Shown piece after piece: positions 26,399 through 35,535 of a stretch of 64,000 nt of DNA; position 1 is the stretch's first letter, and each line of letters opens with the position of its first letter. The notes beneath the pieces are model-generated. The model saw nothing but the letters and a program-made list of their open reading frames with translations. It made no database searches and was not told the DNA's origin. The position numbers and the translations under genes are program-made. The stretch is from positions 126,001 to 190,000 of the IMG/VR virus record IMGVR_UViG_3300019776_000324; one strand, given 5' to 3'. This stretch comes from a virus.

Positions 26399-26750
26399 TT
26401 GATTTTCGCTTGGATTTCTTGCGACCCATTTCGCTTAGACTGCAAACAGGGCCATGTAGTATTTCCAAGTCCTTGTTGGTAAAAGTACGCAAATAGGGCT
26501 TGAAACCATCCCATTCATGTTTAAGGAATATGTTAATAGGAACGCTACGATTGCTTTCCCACCACCAAACATTAGCTAACTCTAAAAACAGTCGTTTTGC
26601 TTCAATGTCTTGAATAGCACCGAAATCGTAGATAGTAGTAATAGCATCGTCTTGATTTTGTACAATTCCTATATATTCGTTAGAGGCGTAAACACACAGC
26701 GTTATAAACGGATATTTTTCAGCTAATTTAGTAAAGATTTCGGCATTCAT
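26373..26750 (-). CDS. Conserved hypothetical protein (minus strand)
   Basis: 125 residues containing LFLELANVWWWESNRSVPI and a basic C-terminus (GRKKSKRKSITLVRKID). Exact TATAAATA lies on the minus strand upstream, and a divergent late promoter serves the structural gene at 26803. Possibly a translational or regulatory protein; not recognised. Confidence 0.6.
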   Translation of the reverse strand: MNAEIFTKLAEKYPFITLCVYASNEYIGIVQNQDDAITTIYDFGAIQDIEAKRLFLELANVWWWESNRSVPINIFLKHEWDGFKPYLRTFTNKDLEILHGPVCSLSEMGRKKSKRKSITLVRKID

Positions 26751-26759
26751 ATTATGGGA

Positions 26760-26798
26760 TATTTATACTTTGGAAATGGCCGTTTAAAACTATAAATA
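26760..26798. promoter_or_regulatory. Divergent pair of exact TATAAATA late promoters
   Basis: The minus-strand copy runs 26767 to 26760, 9 nt before ATG 26750. The plus-strand copy is 26791-26798, 4 nt before ATG 26803. Neither gene has a Shine-Dalgarno. Confidence 0.7.
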
Positions 26799-26802
26799 CA
26801 TC

Positions 26803-27996
26803 ATGTATTCAACTACCGCCTATATATACCAACAGATCACACGAGTATTGCTAATAGACACTGGCGATGGTGAAACTTTTACTTATAGGTATAACCCCGT
26901 GTACGCTAAACGACTAACAATTAATAAAGGTGTTGACAATGTGCTCTTGTTTGAGTTTGTCAACCAAGAGGAAAAACCTGTTAATATCACAGGTAGTTCA
27001 TTCATGTTCCGTGTTGTGGATACAACAGGAACTACTATGATTATTGAACAGCCAATGACTGTGCTAAATGGCCCAACTGGCCGTGCTAAAGTTACACTGA
27101 CTAGAGATCAACTGTACAATGTACTAGCAGAACCAGGCAACTACAGCATCAGTAGAACACAACCCATGGGCGGCCTAACAGAAGCTGTATTCACAGATGC
27201 ACAATCTGGTGCTGCTGCACCCATTGACATTGTAGACAGCGTATATCCACAGTTTGTACCTAGTCGTCCACTTACAATACCTACAACAAAATTATCAGCA
27301 CAGGGCAGTTATGCTGGTGCCAGTTTTGCCAACTATCCAGTAGCAGCCAGCTATTGGTCTGGAAACCCTAACGGCGCTAATTATTGGAACAGTTTCTTGA
27401 ACACAGAATTCTTTAGTAGTTTTGTTATACCTAAACAGGGCGTTACTACTATTCAAATGGACCTAATTGGTTATACAGGAACAATCAAGGCACAAGCCGC
27501 AGAAGATTATGAAGCAGTCCCATTTAATGTGACCGACAGTACAACTTACTACAACCACACTGGAACAGTATATCTAAACATCATTGGTTGGTATCCGTTG
27601 GTTAGATTATGTTTTAACAACAGCATATTTGCTACACCAACTCAACCTGGCACTCCGGCAATTGCGTATGCTGTATGCGAAAACGGAACGGTTGCCAGTA
27701 TCAATGTTGTCAACGGTGGTAGCGGATATCTTGCACCTCCTCAAATTGATATTATTGGCGATGGTGCTGGCGCAACTGCTAGGGCTATCATGAGCGCAAC
27801 CTACCCAATTGGTCATCCAGCAGCTGGTATTGGATACGGTTCGGTAATTGGTATTGAAGTCATTACCGGAGGTAGCGGATATTGGGTAGTTCCAAATGCC
27901 GGTATCAACACTCCTGTTTATCCTGTGGCTCCAAACAATCAAGGTGCAATGGTCTTGATTGGTACAGGATTTGTGGACAATTTATACTACAGATAA
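26803..27996 (+). CDS. Baseplate/tail structural protein with BppU-like N-terminus
   Basis: 397 residues. About residues 40-110 (LLFEFVNQEEKPVNITGSS, FMFRVVDTTG) resemble the BppU-type N-terminal baseplate domain. The C-terminal third has two NGGSGY/TGGSGYW repeats of the kind found in phage virion adhesin-like proteins. An exact late promoter sits at the ATG. I infer a baseplate periphery or fibre-attachment protein. Confidence 0.65.
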   Translation: MYSTTAYIYQQITRVLLIDTGDGETFTYRYNPVYAKRLTINKGVDNVLLFEFVNQEEKPVNITGSSFMFRVVDTTGTTMIIEQPMTVLNGPTGRAKVTLTRDQLYNVLAEPGNYSISRTQPMGGLTEAVFTDAQSGAAAPIDIVDSVYPQFVPSRPLTIPTTKLSAQGSYAGASFANYPVAASYWSGNPNGANYWNSFLNTEFFSSFVIPKQGVTTIQMDLIGYTGTIKAQAAEDYEAVPFNVTDSTTYYNHTGTVYLNIIGWYPLVRLCFNNSIFATPTQPGTPAIAYAVCENGTVASINVVNGGSGYLAPPQIDIIGDGAGATARAIMSATYPIGHPAAGIGYGSVIGIEVITGGSGYWVVPNAGINTPVYPVAPNNQGAMVLIGTGFVDNLYYR

Positions 27997-27997
27997 G

Positions 27998-28026
27998 TTG
28001 ATCTTTACCAAACAATCTGCTATAAT
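27998..28026 (+). promoter_or_regulatory. Early promoter TTGATC-N17-TATAAT for primase
   Basis: The -10 ends 6 nt before the primase ATG; a leaderless primase-helicase mRNA is predicted. Confidence 0.7.
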
Positions 28027-28032
28027 AGTAGC

Positions 28033-28995
28033 ATGATTGATGTGGTTTCTTTTTTACCTGCTAAACGAAAACAAACAAGTTCTGGTTGGATAAGTTTCAA
28101 CGCACCTTGTTGTGTGCATCGTGGCGACTCACAAGACAAGCGACAGCGTGGCGGACTTAAACCCGGCACAGATGGTTCGTGGTCATATCATTGTTTCAAC
28201 TGTGGCTATACTGCCTCGTTTGTGCTAGGCCGCAATCTGACATTCAAAGCTCGTCGATTACTAGAGTGGCTTAATGTGCCCACAGAAGAAATAGAACGAA
28301 TCAATCTTGAAAGTTTAAAGCATAGATCAATCGAAGGCTTATTAGGCGAGCGTCAAGAAGTAATACAAAAATTACAAAGTATTGAATTTGAAGATAGAGA
28401 TTTACCTGCAGATACATACCCACTCAATGACACAGCTACAGAATATTTAAAAAATAGATGCGTTCCACTAGACTATCCATTCCTGTATAAAACAATGCCA
28501 CGCCCCGGAGTTGTAATTCCCTTTACACACGATAATCAAGTAGTAGGACATACAACACGATTCTTAGATGATCGAACTCCTAGATATATTCAAGACATAC
28601 AACACGGTTATGTGTTTGGCACAGACTTGCAAAAAGATTCATGGCAATCAGTGATTGTTGTTGAAGGTGTATTTGATGCATTAAGCATTGATGGGCTTGC
28701 AGTGTTGCATGCCGAGATCAACGATGCACAAGTTAGACTAATACGCAGTCTAGGACGAGAAGTTGTTGTAGTCCCGGATCAAGATGAAGCTGGTATAAAA
28801 CTAGTAGATCGTGCTGTGGAACTAGGGTGGGCAGTAAGCATACCCGAGTGGCCAGAAGGCATCAAAGATGTCAATGACGCTGTAATTCGTTTGGGTAGAC
28901 TTGGAACTTTGCTAATTATAATGCAAGCCAAAGAAACTAGTAAAATTAAAATAGAACTAAGGAAGAAACAACTTGTTAAAAGACTACGGACTTGA
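28033..28995 (+). CDS. 61: DNA primase (gp61-like)
   Basis: 320 residues. N-terminal zinc-binding region: CCVHRGD then YHCFNCGY. The Toprim catalytic core has VVVEGVFDALS and VVPDQDEAG acidic motifs. It makes RNA primers at the fork with the adjacent gp41-type helicase. The 3' end overlaps the helicase gene by 23 nt. Confidence 0.88.
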   Translation: MIDVVSFLPAKRKQTSSGWISFNAPCCVHRGDSQDKRQRGGLKPGTDGSWSYHCFNCGYTASFVLGRNLTFKARRLLEWLNVPTEEIERINLESLKHRSIEGLLGERQEVIQKLQSIEFEDRDLPADTYPLNDTATEYLKNRCVPLDYPFLYKTMPRPGVVIPFTHDNQVVGHTTRFLDDRTPRYIQDIQHGYVFGTDLQKDSWQSVIVVEGVFDALSIDGLAVLHAEINDAQVRLIRSLGREVVVVPDQDEAGIKLVDRAVELGWAVSIPEWPEGIKDVNDAVIRLGRLGTLLIIMQAKETSKIKIELRKKQLVKRLRT

Positions 28996-30385
28996 TGTCC
29001 AAAAACTATTCTTAGAAATGATGTTGCAAGACGCAGAGTCGTATGTGCGTGTGCAGAACATTTATAACCCAGAAAACTTTGATAGAAGTTTGCGCCCAGT
29101 AGCAGAGTTTATTGCCACTCACAGCAATGAATATAAAACATTGCCTGGCACAGAACAGATCAAAGCAGCAACAGGTGTACAACTAAATCATATTCCAGAG
29201 TTGAACGACGGTCACTTTGAGTGGTTTATGAATGAGTTCGAAGGGTTTACTCGCAGACAAGAACTTGAACGAGCAATTTTAAAGAGTGCAGACTTGTTGG
29301 AAAAGGGCGAGTATGATCCGGTAGAGAAACTGATCAAAGATGCAGTACAAATTAGTTTGACCAAGGACATGGGTACAGATTACTTTGCTGATCCAAGACT
29401 TCGTATTGACAAGTACTTTAATTCAGGTGGACAAGTAAGCACAGGTTGGCCACAGATGGACAAGATCTTGTATGGTGGATTTAGTCGTGGAGAACTTAAC
29501 ATTTTTGCAGGTGGTTCTGGTTCAGGTAAATCACTTGTTATGATGAACATAGCATTGAGTTGGTTGCAAGCAGGACTCAGTGGTGTGTATATTAGTTTGG
29601 AACTCTCTGAAGAACTATGTGCCCTGCGTACTGATGCCATGTTGGCAGGTATGAGTACCAAAGAGATTCGCAAAGATATTGATCAGACTGAACTCAAAGT
29701 CAAACTTGTAAGCAAGAAGTCTGGACAGTATCGTATTAAAGCATTGCCAGCACAGAGCAACATTAACGATATCCGTAGTTACATCAAAGAAGTGCAAGTG
29801 CAAACAGGTATCAAAGTAGACTTTATCATGTGTGACTACTTGGACTTGTTGATGCCAGTTAGTGCCAAAGTTAGCCCAAATGACTTGTTTGTCAAAGACA
29901 AATATGTGTCAGAAGAATTGCGTAACTTGGCCAAAGAACTTAATGTGTTGTTTGTAACTGCATCACAGTTGAATCGTAGTGCGGTAGAAGAAGTAGAATT
30001 TGATCATAGTCATATTTCGGGTGGTATCAGTAAGATCAATACTGCAGATAATGTGTTTGGTATCTTTACAAGTAGAGCTATGCGTGAGCGTGGCAAGTAT
30101 CAAATTCAGTGTATGAAATCTCGTAGTAGTACAGGTGTTGGCATGAAGATTGATTTGGACTATAACATTGAAACCATGCGTATTACTGATCCTGGAGAAG
30201 ATGCTGGCCCAGTTAATTCATTTGGTCGAGGCAATTTGTTAGACAGTATCAAAGCTAAAAGTACAATGACTGCCGCTACGCCTCCGGGTCCGTTTGGTAA
30301 TTCCAACGACAATGATGGCAAAATTACAGCAGATGTACAAAGCGCCAAGTTAAAACAATTGCTAGGGCAAATCAAACAGTCATAA
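28973..30385 (+). CDS. 41: Replicative DNA helicase (gp41/DnaB-like)
   Basis: 470 residues from a TTG 9 nt after AAGGAAG; the first ATG is too far in. Walker A AGGSGSGKS (about 179-187), VDFIMCDYLDLL Walker B, and TASQLNRSA H-motif are present. A hexameric 5'-3' helicase that unwinds DNA ahead of the phage polymerase. Overlap with primase suggests stoichiometric coupling. Confidence 0.9.
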   Translation: MLKDYGLDVQKLFLEMMLQDAESYVRVQNIYNPENFDRSLRPVAEFIATHSNEYKTLPGTEQIKAATGVQLNHIPELNDGHFEWFMNEFEGFTRRQELERAILKSADLLEKGEYDPVEKLIKDAVQISLTKDMGTDYFADPRLRIDKYFNSGGQVSTGWPQMDKILYGGFSRGELNIFAGGSGSGKSLVMMNIALSWLQAGLSGVYISLELSEELCALRTDAMLAGMSTKEIRKDIDQTELKVKLVSKKSGQYRIKALPAQSNINDIRSYIKEVQVQTGIKVDFIMCDYLDLLMPVSAKVSPNDLFVKDKYVSEELRNLAKELNVLFVTASQLNRSAVEEVEFDHSHISGGISKINTADNVFGIFTSRAMRERGKYQIQCMKSRSSTGVGMKIDLDYNIETMRITDPGEDAGPVNSFGRGNLLDSIKAKSTMTAATPPGPFGNSNDNDGKITADVQSAKLKQLLGQIKQS

Positions 30386-31374
30386 TGCAAACTTGTATTG
30401 ATGCTTTTAAAAATCTCAATGTTGTAAAATATGGTAATCAATTATCGTTATCGCCTTGTTGCGTGTCTCCTCCAAGACTAGCAGATAAGATTGAATTTTA
30501 CGATAACCAACATTTAAAACAAATCAGAGAACAATGGACGCAGGGTAATTTTCCAGCCGCATGTTCATCTTGTCAAGCAGCAGAAAAATCCACAGGATCC
30601 AGTCGGCGAATACACAGCAATCAGTGGTATCAAGATCATGGGTATTATAACAATACTGTTGAAATGCTACGATTGGATTATTGGACTGGTGACCAATGTA
30701 ACTTGGCTTGTGCTATATGCGGACCACACAGCAGTAGCACTTGGAAGCAAGAACTAAAACTAGAAATTCCATTGGAAAAAACAATAATTAATCATTTTTG
30801 GAAAACATTGGATTTAACACAATTAAAATTTGTACATTTCAATGGTGGTGAGCCATTGCTTAGTAAAGAACATGTTAATTTTTTACAGTCAATACCCGAT
30901 AAAAAACAAGTACAACTTAATTACAATACCAATGCTACAATATTGCCCAGCAAACAATTGTTAGAGTTGTGGGAGCAGTTTGATTTAATTAAACTTGATT
31001 TTAGCATTGATGATATTGCAGCAAGATTTAATTACCAACGGTACCCAGCTGATTGGACCCGAGTGACCAATAACCTACAGTGGTTTGTAGATCAAAGCCC
31101 GCACAATTGTATGTTGGCTGTAAACACCTCTATCAGTGTGTTAAATCACTATACTATTGCAGATTTAGATCTATGGTTAAATCAGAATTTTTACATCAGT
31201 CGTTTTGGTGATCAAATTGAACATCGCCGACAACCTGTAACAGGCATTTTAGCCTTGGATAACATCAAATACCCTTACAAAATACAGGATTATTTAAATT
31301 CCTTAGATAACCGCCGCAATACCAACTGGGAATCAACATTTCCTGAGTTAAAAAGTATCTTATTAAACCCTTAA
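30385..31374 (+). CDS. Radical SAM protein with twitch-type architecture
   Basis: 329 residues. CxxxCxxC for the [4Fe-4S] cluster is Cys105/109/112 (CNLACAIC), followed by FNGGEPLL (GGE motif) near 152. An upstream Cys cluster (Cys25, 26, 60, 63) could bind an auxiliary cluster. The substrate is unknown; twitch-type radical SAM genes recur in marine phages. It overlaps the helicase stop by 1 nt. The phage IscU/IscA pair could supply clusters (inference). Confidence 0.8.
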   Translation: MQTCIDAFKNLNVVKYGNQLSLSPCCVSPPRLADKIEFYDNQHLKQIREQWTQGNFPAACSSCQAAEKSTGSSRRIHSNQWYQDHGYYNNTVEMLRLDYWTGDQCNLACAICGPHSSSTWKQELKLEIPLEKTIINHFWKTLDLTQLKFVHFNGGEPLLSKEHVNFLQSIPDKKQVQLNYNTNATILPSKQLLELWEQFDLIKLDFSIDDIAARFNYQRYPADWTRVTNNLQWFVDQSPHNCMLAVNTSISVLNHYTIADLDLWLNQNFYISRFGDQIEHRRQPVTGILALDNIKYPYKIQDYLNSLDNRRNTNWESTFPELKSILLNP

Positions 31375-31379
31375 AATCT

Positions 31380-31387
31380 AATAAATA
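31380..31387 (+). promoter_or_regulatory. Late promoter AATAAATA
   Basis: 7 of 8 match to TATAAATA, 21 nt before ATG 31409, with an AAGGTCCTGG leader. Confidence 0.5.
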
Positions 31388-31408
31388 ATAAAAAGGTCCT
31401 GGACTAAA

Positions 31409-31657
31409 ATGCAAAAGAAAACTCGCAGTTTATTAGAAGAATTAGACTCAATGTACATTGAGCGTGATCAACGCCATGTTATTGAAAACCGTGCATCTAA
31501 CATTATTGCTAGTGCTATTCGTTTACTTGAACAAATTGAAGAAAGTTATAGTCCTGAAGTAGCACAGAATTTACAGCGTAAATTGCTCAATGCTATTAAT
31601 CAACGCGACCCTGGTAAGTTTACAAGAACCGTGAGAAAAACAGATGCAAATTCATGA
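31409..31657 (+). CDS. Small helical protein of the late block
   Basis: 82 residues, predicted helical (RSLLEELDSMYIERDQR; IASAIRLLEQIEESY). First gene behind a late promoter; overlaps the next by 14 nt. Likely a small virion or core protein. Confidence 0.6.
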   Translation: MQKKTRSLLEELDSMYIERDQRHVIENRASNIIASAIRLLEQIEESYSPEVAQNLQRKLLNAINQRDPGKFTRTVRKTDANS

Positions 31658-32354
31658 AATAACAACAACTAAATTAAATGAAGGCATTGTTGATGCTATT
31701 AAATCCGGCTTTGCTGGAGCTAAACAAGGCTATAAAATAAGCCAAACTAATCGTGCAATACAAATGATAGCTGACAAAGCCTATCCAATTTGGGTAAACT
31801 ACGCCAAACGATTAGAGCAATCAATTACAGATCCTAGAGCCAAACAGGCATTTAATAATCGCACTGACGGTCTTTATCAAAAGGCCCTTACTGCATTTGT
31901 ACAGAAAAACTTATTAAAAAATGTTGGAATCAACGACGCTATTAATAAAGATCAGATTGTTGGTTTAATTAAACAACTAAGCGAGCCTAAAATTGCAGTA
32001 GCAAAACCTGCACCAGCTTCACCTGCGCCAGCACCACAAGCACAATCTACTATAGTTAATCCGGCAACCAATAAACCCTTTACGCCTGCCCCAGTGTCAG
32101 AAGCACTAAATTCAAATACAGAAAAACAATTGTTTACACAGTTGGTACAAGTTGCTAGTTTGGCTCAAGCTGACCCAACTAAACAACAAACTCAAGGTGG
32201 TGCGCAACTTATCAGTCAAGATCCTGCGATTGTTAAATTTGACGGAAGAACATACGGATTAAATGACAACGGAGAATGGGCTGATATTAAAACTTCCAGA
32301 CAGCCAGAACCATCTGTAAACGCATATCTAGATCAAGTAGCAGGTATTGCCTAA
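31644..32354 (+). CDS. Virion-associated protein with Pro/Ala linker
   Basis: 236 residues. The N-terminal helical domain begins MQIHEITTTKLNEG, similar in style to other late proteins here. Residues about 112-135 are a Pro/Ala-rich hinge. The C-terminus has KFDGRTYGLNDNGEWAD. Structural role inferred from the late context. Confidence 0.55.
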   Translation: MQIHEITTTKLNEGIVDAIKSGFAGAKQGYKISQTNRAIQMIADKAYPIWVNYAKRLEQSITDPRAKQAFNNRTDGLYQKALTAFVQKNLLKNVGINDAINKDQIVGLIKQLSEPKIAVAKPAPASPAPAPQAQSTIVNPATNKPFTPAPVSEALNSNTEKQLFTQLVQVASLAQADPTKQQTQGGAQLISQDPAIVKFDGRTYGLNDNGEWADIKTSRQPEPSVNAYLDQVAGIA

Positions 32355-32355
32355 G

Positions 32356-34308
32356 ATGAATATCTTTGAAGGTGGAAATGTCTTTAAGGACGGCGATGGT
32401 CGCGCACTAACACAGCGTATCAATCAGACTGATGTAAAAACTACATTGGCATGGTTAGAGGAAATGCTTCCTAGTTTAGATTTACAAAATAATACTCTTG
32501 GGTCAACTGGTATTAAAGATACATCTGGTGACTTGGATATTGCCATCGATGCAACCAAATACACTAAAGAACAATTAGTAGCCGAGCTAACTCGCTGGGT
32601 ATTGAGCCAAAAACAAAAGCCCGAAGACTGGGTTAAGAAAACCGGTAGTGCAGTGCATTTTAAAACGCCAATTAACGGCAATCCTAACAACGGATATGTG
32701 CAAACTGATTTTATGTTTTTAAACAATGTACCTTGGTCAAAGTTTGTACTGGGTGCCATGCCCGCAGACAGCAAGTACAAAGGCCGTGAGCGCAATGTGT
32801 TAATGAATAGTATTGCCAAGAGCATGGGTTACAAGCTAAATCAAAATGCAGGTATTGCTGACCGTGCAACCAATGAGCTTATTACTGACGATCCTGATAA
32901 GGTTGCTAAAATATTGTTAAACAAAACAGCTACCAGACAAGACTTAGCATCAGTAGAAACTATACTACAAGCATTAAGCACAGATCCTAATCGTGACGCT
33001 AAACTAGCAGACTTTAAAGCTCACATGGAACGCGAAGGGTTACCGTTTCTAGAATCTACAATGGAAAGCACTGACTTATATCAACCAGTTAGTGATGTAA
33101 ACTTCTTAGCTCGTTTGCGTGACCGCATTGTCAATCAAGGCATGCAACCTATATTTGAAGGAGTAATGCCACAGGTCGGCGGTCGTGCTAAAGGTATCGA
33201 ACATATTGAAGATTTAGTATTCCGTAATGGAACAAAAGGTATTCAACAAGCTCTAGATGTTATTGAGCACATGAAAACCGACACAAAGAAATCTACCACA
33301 GTTAAGTGGGACGGTAAACCTGCCTTGGTATTTGGACGCATGCCCGACGGCGGATTTGTATTAACTGATGTGAGTGGATTTACTGCTAAAGGATACGATG
33401 GTTTATTCCGTAGCCCCAAACAAGCAATTAAATTATTAGCTCAGCGTGATGCAGATGCCGAAGCTCAAGGTAAACCTGCAACTCGTGTTGAAACACTAGG
33501 ACCACTTTATCAAAAGTTATTTCCTATGTTAGAAGCTGCTGTTCCAGAAAACTTTAAAGGTTTTATACAAGGCGATTTGTTATACACACAAACTCCTCCT
33601 GAGCAAGCAGGTAATTTAGTATTTCAACCTAACACTATTGCGTATAGTATTCCTGCTGCTAGTAAGTTAGGCCAAGAAATTGCCGATAGTGAAGTAGGTA
33701 TTGCCATCCATACTCGTTATAAAGAACCTGGAGCCGCTAAACAACCCCTGGGCCGTCCTAATTTAAATCCAGTTAACGGACTTTTATTAATGGAGCCAAT
33801 ACATCCTACTGAGAATGTAGAGCCTGTTGACAGCAAGAGTGTTAAGCAGTTAAAACAATTAGTTACTAAACACGGTGCCGCAATTGATGGCTTGTTTAAT
33901 CCCAATGATTTGCGAGCAGCACAAGTAACAGACCTACCCAAGCTATGTATTGATTATATTAATTGGACTATTCATAATTCAGGAAATGATAACCAGTATA
34001 TTAATAATTTTGATCCTGTAAACTTCCTTAGAGAATTTGTTGGGGCATATCTCCGTGGTGCAGTTAGCGAACGTAAGTATCAAAACATTGGGCAGTACAT
34101 TACAAGTCCAAGAAGTAATCAAGTTGGCATAACAGCGGCCTTTACGGCATTTATTCTACTGCACAATATTAAAATGGACATCCTGCAACAACTAGATCGC
34201 CAGGTTCCTGGACAAGAGGGTTGGGTAGTTACAGTGCCAGGCGGAGTGGTTAAGTTTGTTAATCGCTTTGAATTTACCCGTGCAAATCGCCTAGTAAACC
34301 CCAAATAA
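32356..34308 (+). CDS. Two-domain protein: pol beta-like nucleotidyltransferase plus ligase-like KxDG domain
   Basis: 650 residues from ATG 32356 (a TTG 9 nt upstream is less likely). N-terminal domain: GS at 49-50, then SGDLDIAID (Asp59/61/65), then Asp118 in YVQTDFMFL, the G[GS]...DxD...D layout of pol beta-superfamily nucleotidyltransferases. Second domain: KWDG at 317-320 in VKWDGKPALVFG, the adenylation motif of ATP/NAD ligases and capping enzymes, followed by FIQGDLLY as a candidate later motif. Found in the late block, so it may ride in the virion or repair nucleic acid. Substrate unknown. Confidence 0.6.
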   Translation: MNIFEGGNVFKDGDGRALTQRINQTDVKTTLAWLEEMLPSLDLQNNTLGSTGIKDTSGDLDIAIDATKYTKEQLVAELTRWVLSQKQKPEDWVKKTGSAVHFKTPINGNPNNGYVQTDFMFLNNVPWSKFVLGAMPADSKYKGRERNVLMNSIAKSMGYKLNQNAGIADRATNELITDDPDKVAKILLNKTATRQDLASVETILQALSTDPNRDAKLADFKAHMEREGLPFLESTMESTDLYQPVSDVNFLARLRDRIVNQGMQPIFEGVMPQVGGRAKGIEHIEDLVFRNGTKGIQQALDVIEHMKTDTKKSTTVKWDGKPALVFGRMPDGGFVLTDVSGFTAKGYDGLFRSPKQAIKLLAQRDADAEAQGKPATRVETLGPLYQKLFPMLEAAVPENFKGFIQGDLLYTQTPPEQAGNLVFQPNTIAYSIPAASKLGQEIADSEVGIAIHTRYKEPGAAKQPLGRPNLNPVNGLLLMEPIHPTENVEPVDSKSVKQLKQLVTKHGAAIDGLFNPNDLRAAQVTDLPKLCIDYINWTIHNSGNDNQYINNFDPVNFLREFVGAYLRGAVSERKYQNIGQYITSPRSNQVGITAAFTAFILLHNIKMDILQQLDRQVPGQEGWVVTVPGGVVKFVNRFEFTRANRLVNPK

Positions 34309-34340
34309 TTCACACCAAACTCCTGAATTTTACCAAAAGG

Positions 34341-34348
34341 TATAAATA
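34341..34348 (+). promoter_or_regulatory. Late promoter TATAAATA
   Basis: Exact consensus 42 nt before ATG 34390; a small stem-loop starts at the expected +1. Confidence 0.75.
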
Positions 34349-34351
34349 AAA

Positions 34352-34370
34352 GTAGACCCAATGAGGTCAC
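34352..34370 (+). other. 5'-UTR stem-loop of the late transcript
   Basis: GT-a-GACC pairs with GGTC-AC around CAATGA, starting about 4 nt after the late promoter. Followed by AAGGAG. Confidence 0.4.
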
Positions 34371-34389
34371 ATATTAAGGAGATTTAAAA

Positions 34390-34788
34390 ATGGCTTATAT
34401 TACTAAAGTTTCTGGTGGATCACAACCAGTATTCGCATCTGACGTATTGAACGGTCCAGTTGCACAAACAGCAAACATCGCTACTCAAGGTCCTGTACAA
34501 GTTGCTGGTCCTAAGTTAGACTTTTACACATTCACAGCTAACGCTGCGTTGACAACAGCTGGTGGTGTAAATGGTTTCGTTGCTAACGTTATCCAAGCAG
34601 TTCAACAAACAACTACAGTTGCTATGTACCAAGTTACAACAGGTACAACAATCGCAGTTGCTACATACCCAACTGGCGCATTTGCTAACGTTGCTACAGC
34701 TTTAGCTGCTGCACAATCTGCAAACGGCACAATCGGTATCAGTTCTGCTACTGGCACAGCTGCATTCACAAACTTAGCTGATCTATAA
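34390..34788 (+). CDS. Abundant small virion protein candidate
   Basis: 132 residues, Ala/Thr/Val-rich beta composition without enzymatic motifs. It is monocistronic, with an exact late promoter, a consensus AAGGAG site and a strong terminator. Codon choice shifts toward a restricted set (GCT/GCA, AAC, ATC, GTT), unlike its neighbours. Those are marks of a highly expressed gene, such as a decoration or tail-tube-like protein. Identity not established. Confidence 0.65.
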   Translation: MAYITKVSGGSQPVFASDVLNGPVAQTANIATQGPVQVAGPKLDFYTFTANAALTTAGGVNGFVANVIQAVQQTTTVAMYQVTTGTTIAVATYPTGAFANVATALAAAQSANGTIGISSATGTAAFTNLADL

Positions 34789-34812
34789 TTAGTTAGATTT
34801 GTAATCACACTA

Positions 34813-34834
34813 AACCTGCTTCGGCAGGTTTTTT
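34813..34834 (+). terminator. Rho-independent terminator with TTCG tetraloop
   Basis: AACCTGC-TTCG-GCAGGTT followed by Ts; a textbook UUCG-capped terminator. Confidence 0.93.
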
Positions 34835-34852
34835 GTTGGCTTATTTTTACGC

Positions 34853-34860
34853 CTTAAATA
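34853..34860 (+). promoter_or_regulatory. Late-type promoter CTTAAATA
   Basis: TAAATA core ends 7 nt before ATG 34868, with no Shine-Dalgarno in between. Confidence 0.45.
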
Positions 34861-34867
34861 CATCACT

Positions 34868-35122
34868 ATGCAAGTTAGCAAAATAACTGAAGTAACGATA
34901 TTTGAAAGTCCAGATGGTGGTCGTACTGTGTATGCTCGTCGCCCTGGTGAAAACGCTAGGAATCTGCACAGCCAAGATCCTGAACTACAACAACTTTCAA
35001 AGGATTTAGAAAACTCCAAACGCTGGGTAGAAATATTCCAAGCTCGACGAGACAATGCATCATTGGATCAATTGTGCGAACAAGTAGAAATACTTTACGA
35101 ATTATCAAAAGGATCTCAATGA
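34868..35122 (+). CDS. Small late protein
   Basis: 84 residues. The beta N-terminus (VTIFESPDGGRTVYARRPGE) is followed by helices. Unknown family. ATGA overlap with the next gene. Confidence 0.6.
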   Translation: MQVSKITEVTIFESPDGGRTVYARRPGENARNLHSQDPELQQLSKDLENSKRWVEIFQARRDNASLDQLCEQVEILYELSKGSQ

Positions 35123-35535
35123 GATTCGAGTGTTACACTACTTTTGATATTACAGCTACCGGTGTTGTAGGACACTTTAAAAGCAATAAAATGCCTTTTA
35201 AAGACCGTAACGGTAATGATATAAATGATGCTGAAAGCTGGAATCGTGCAAGAAATCAACAGAGAAATTGGGAAACATTAACTCAGTTAATATCTCTTAG
35301 AGCTCAAATTTTTGATTTAACAGATCCAGTTAAAGATAACAACCAGTGGAGTTTTGAGTTTGAAGTAGAAACAGCCGGTATATTTGGCCCAGACAATGAT
35401 CCAGTTGCAGTACTACGGGACGATGCTGACTGTATTCCAATGATTGATATTGCTCAAACACAATTATCACCAATTTTGATTACTAACGGACCAGACCAGA
35501 ATATATGGTTCAGTCAAAAAGTAATAAATAGTTGA
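35119..35535 (+). CDS. Conserved hypothetical late protein
   Basis: 138 residues from the ATG overlapping the previous stop. MRFECYTTFDITATGV, the helix NQQRNWETLTQLISLRAQ, and SFEFEVE are the visible blocks. Role unknown; the context is structural. Confidence 0.6.
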   Translation: MRFECYTTFDITATGVVGHFKSNKMPFKDRNGNDINDAESWNRARNQQRNWETLTQLISLRAQIFDLTDPVKDNNQWSFEFEVETAGIFGPDNDPVAVLRDDADCIPMIDIAQTQLSPILITNGPDQNIWFSQKVINS

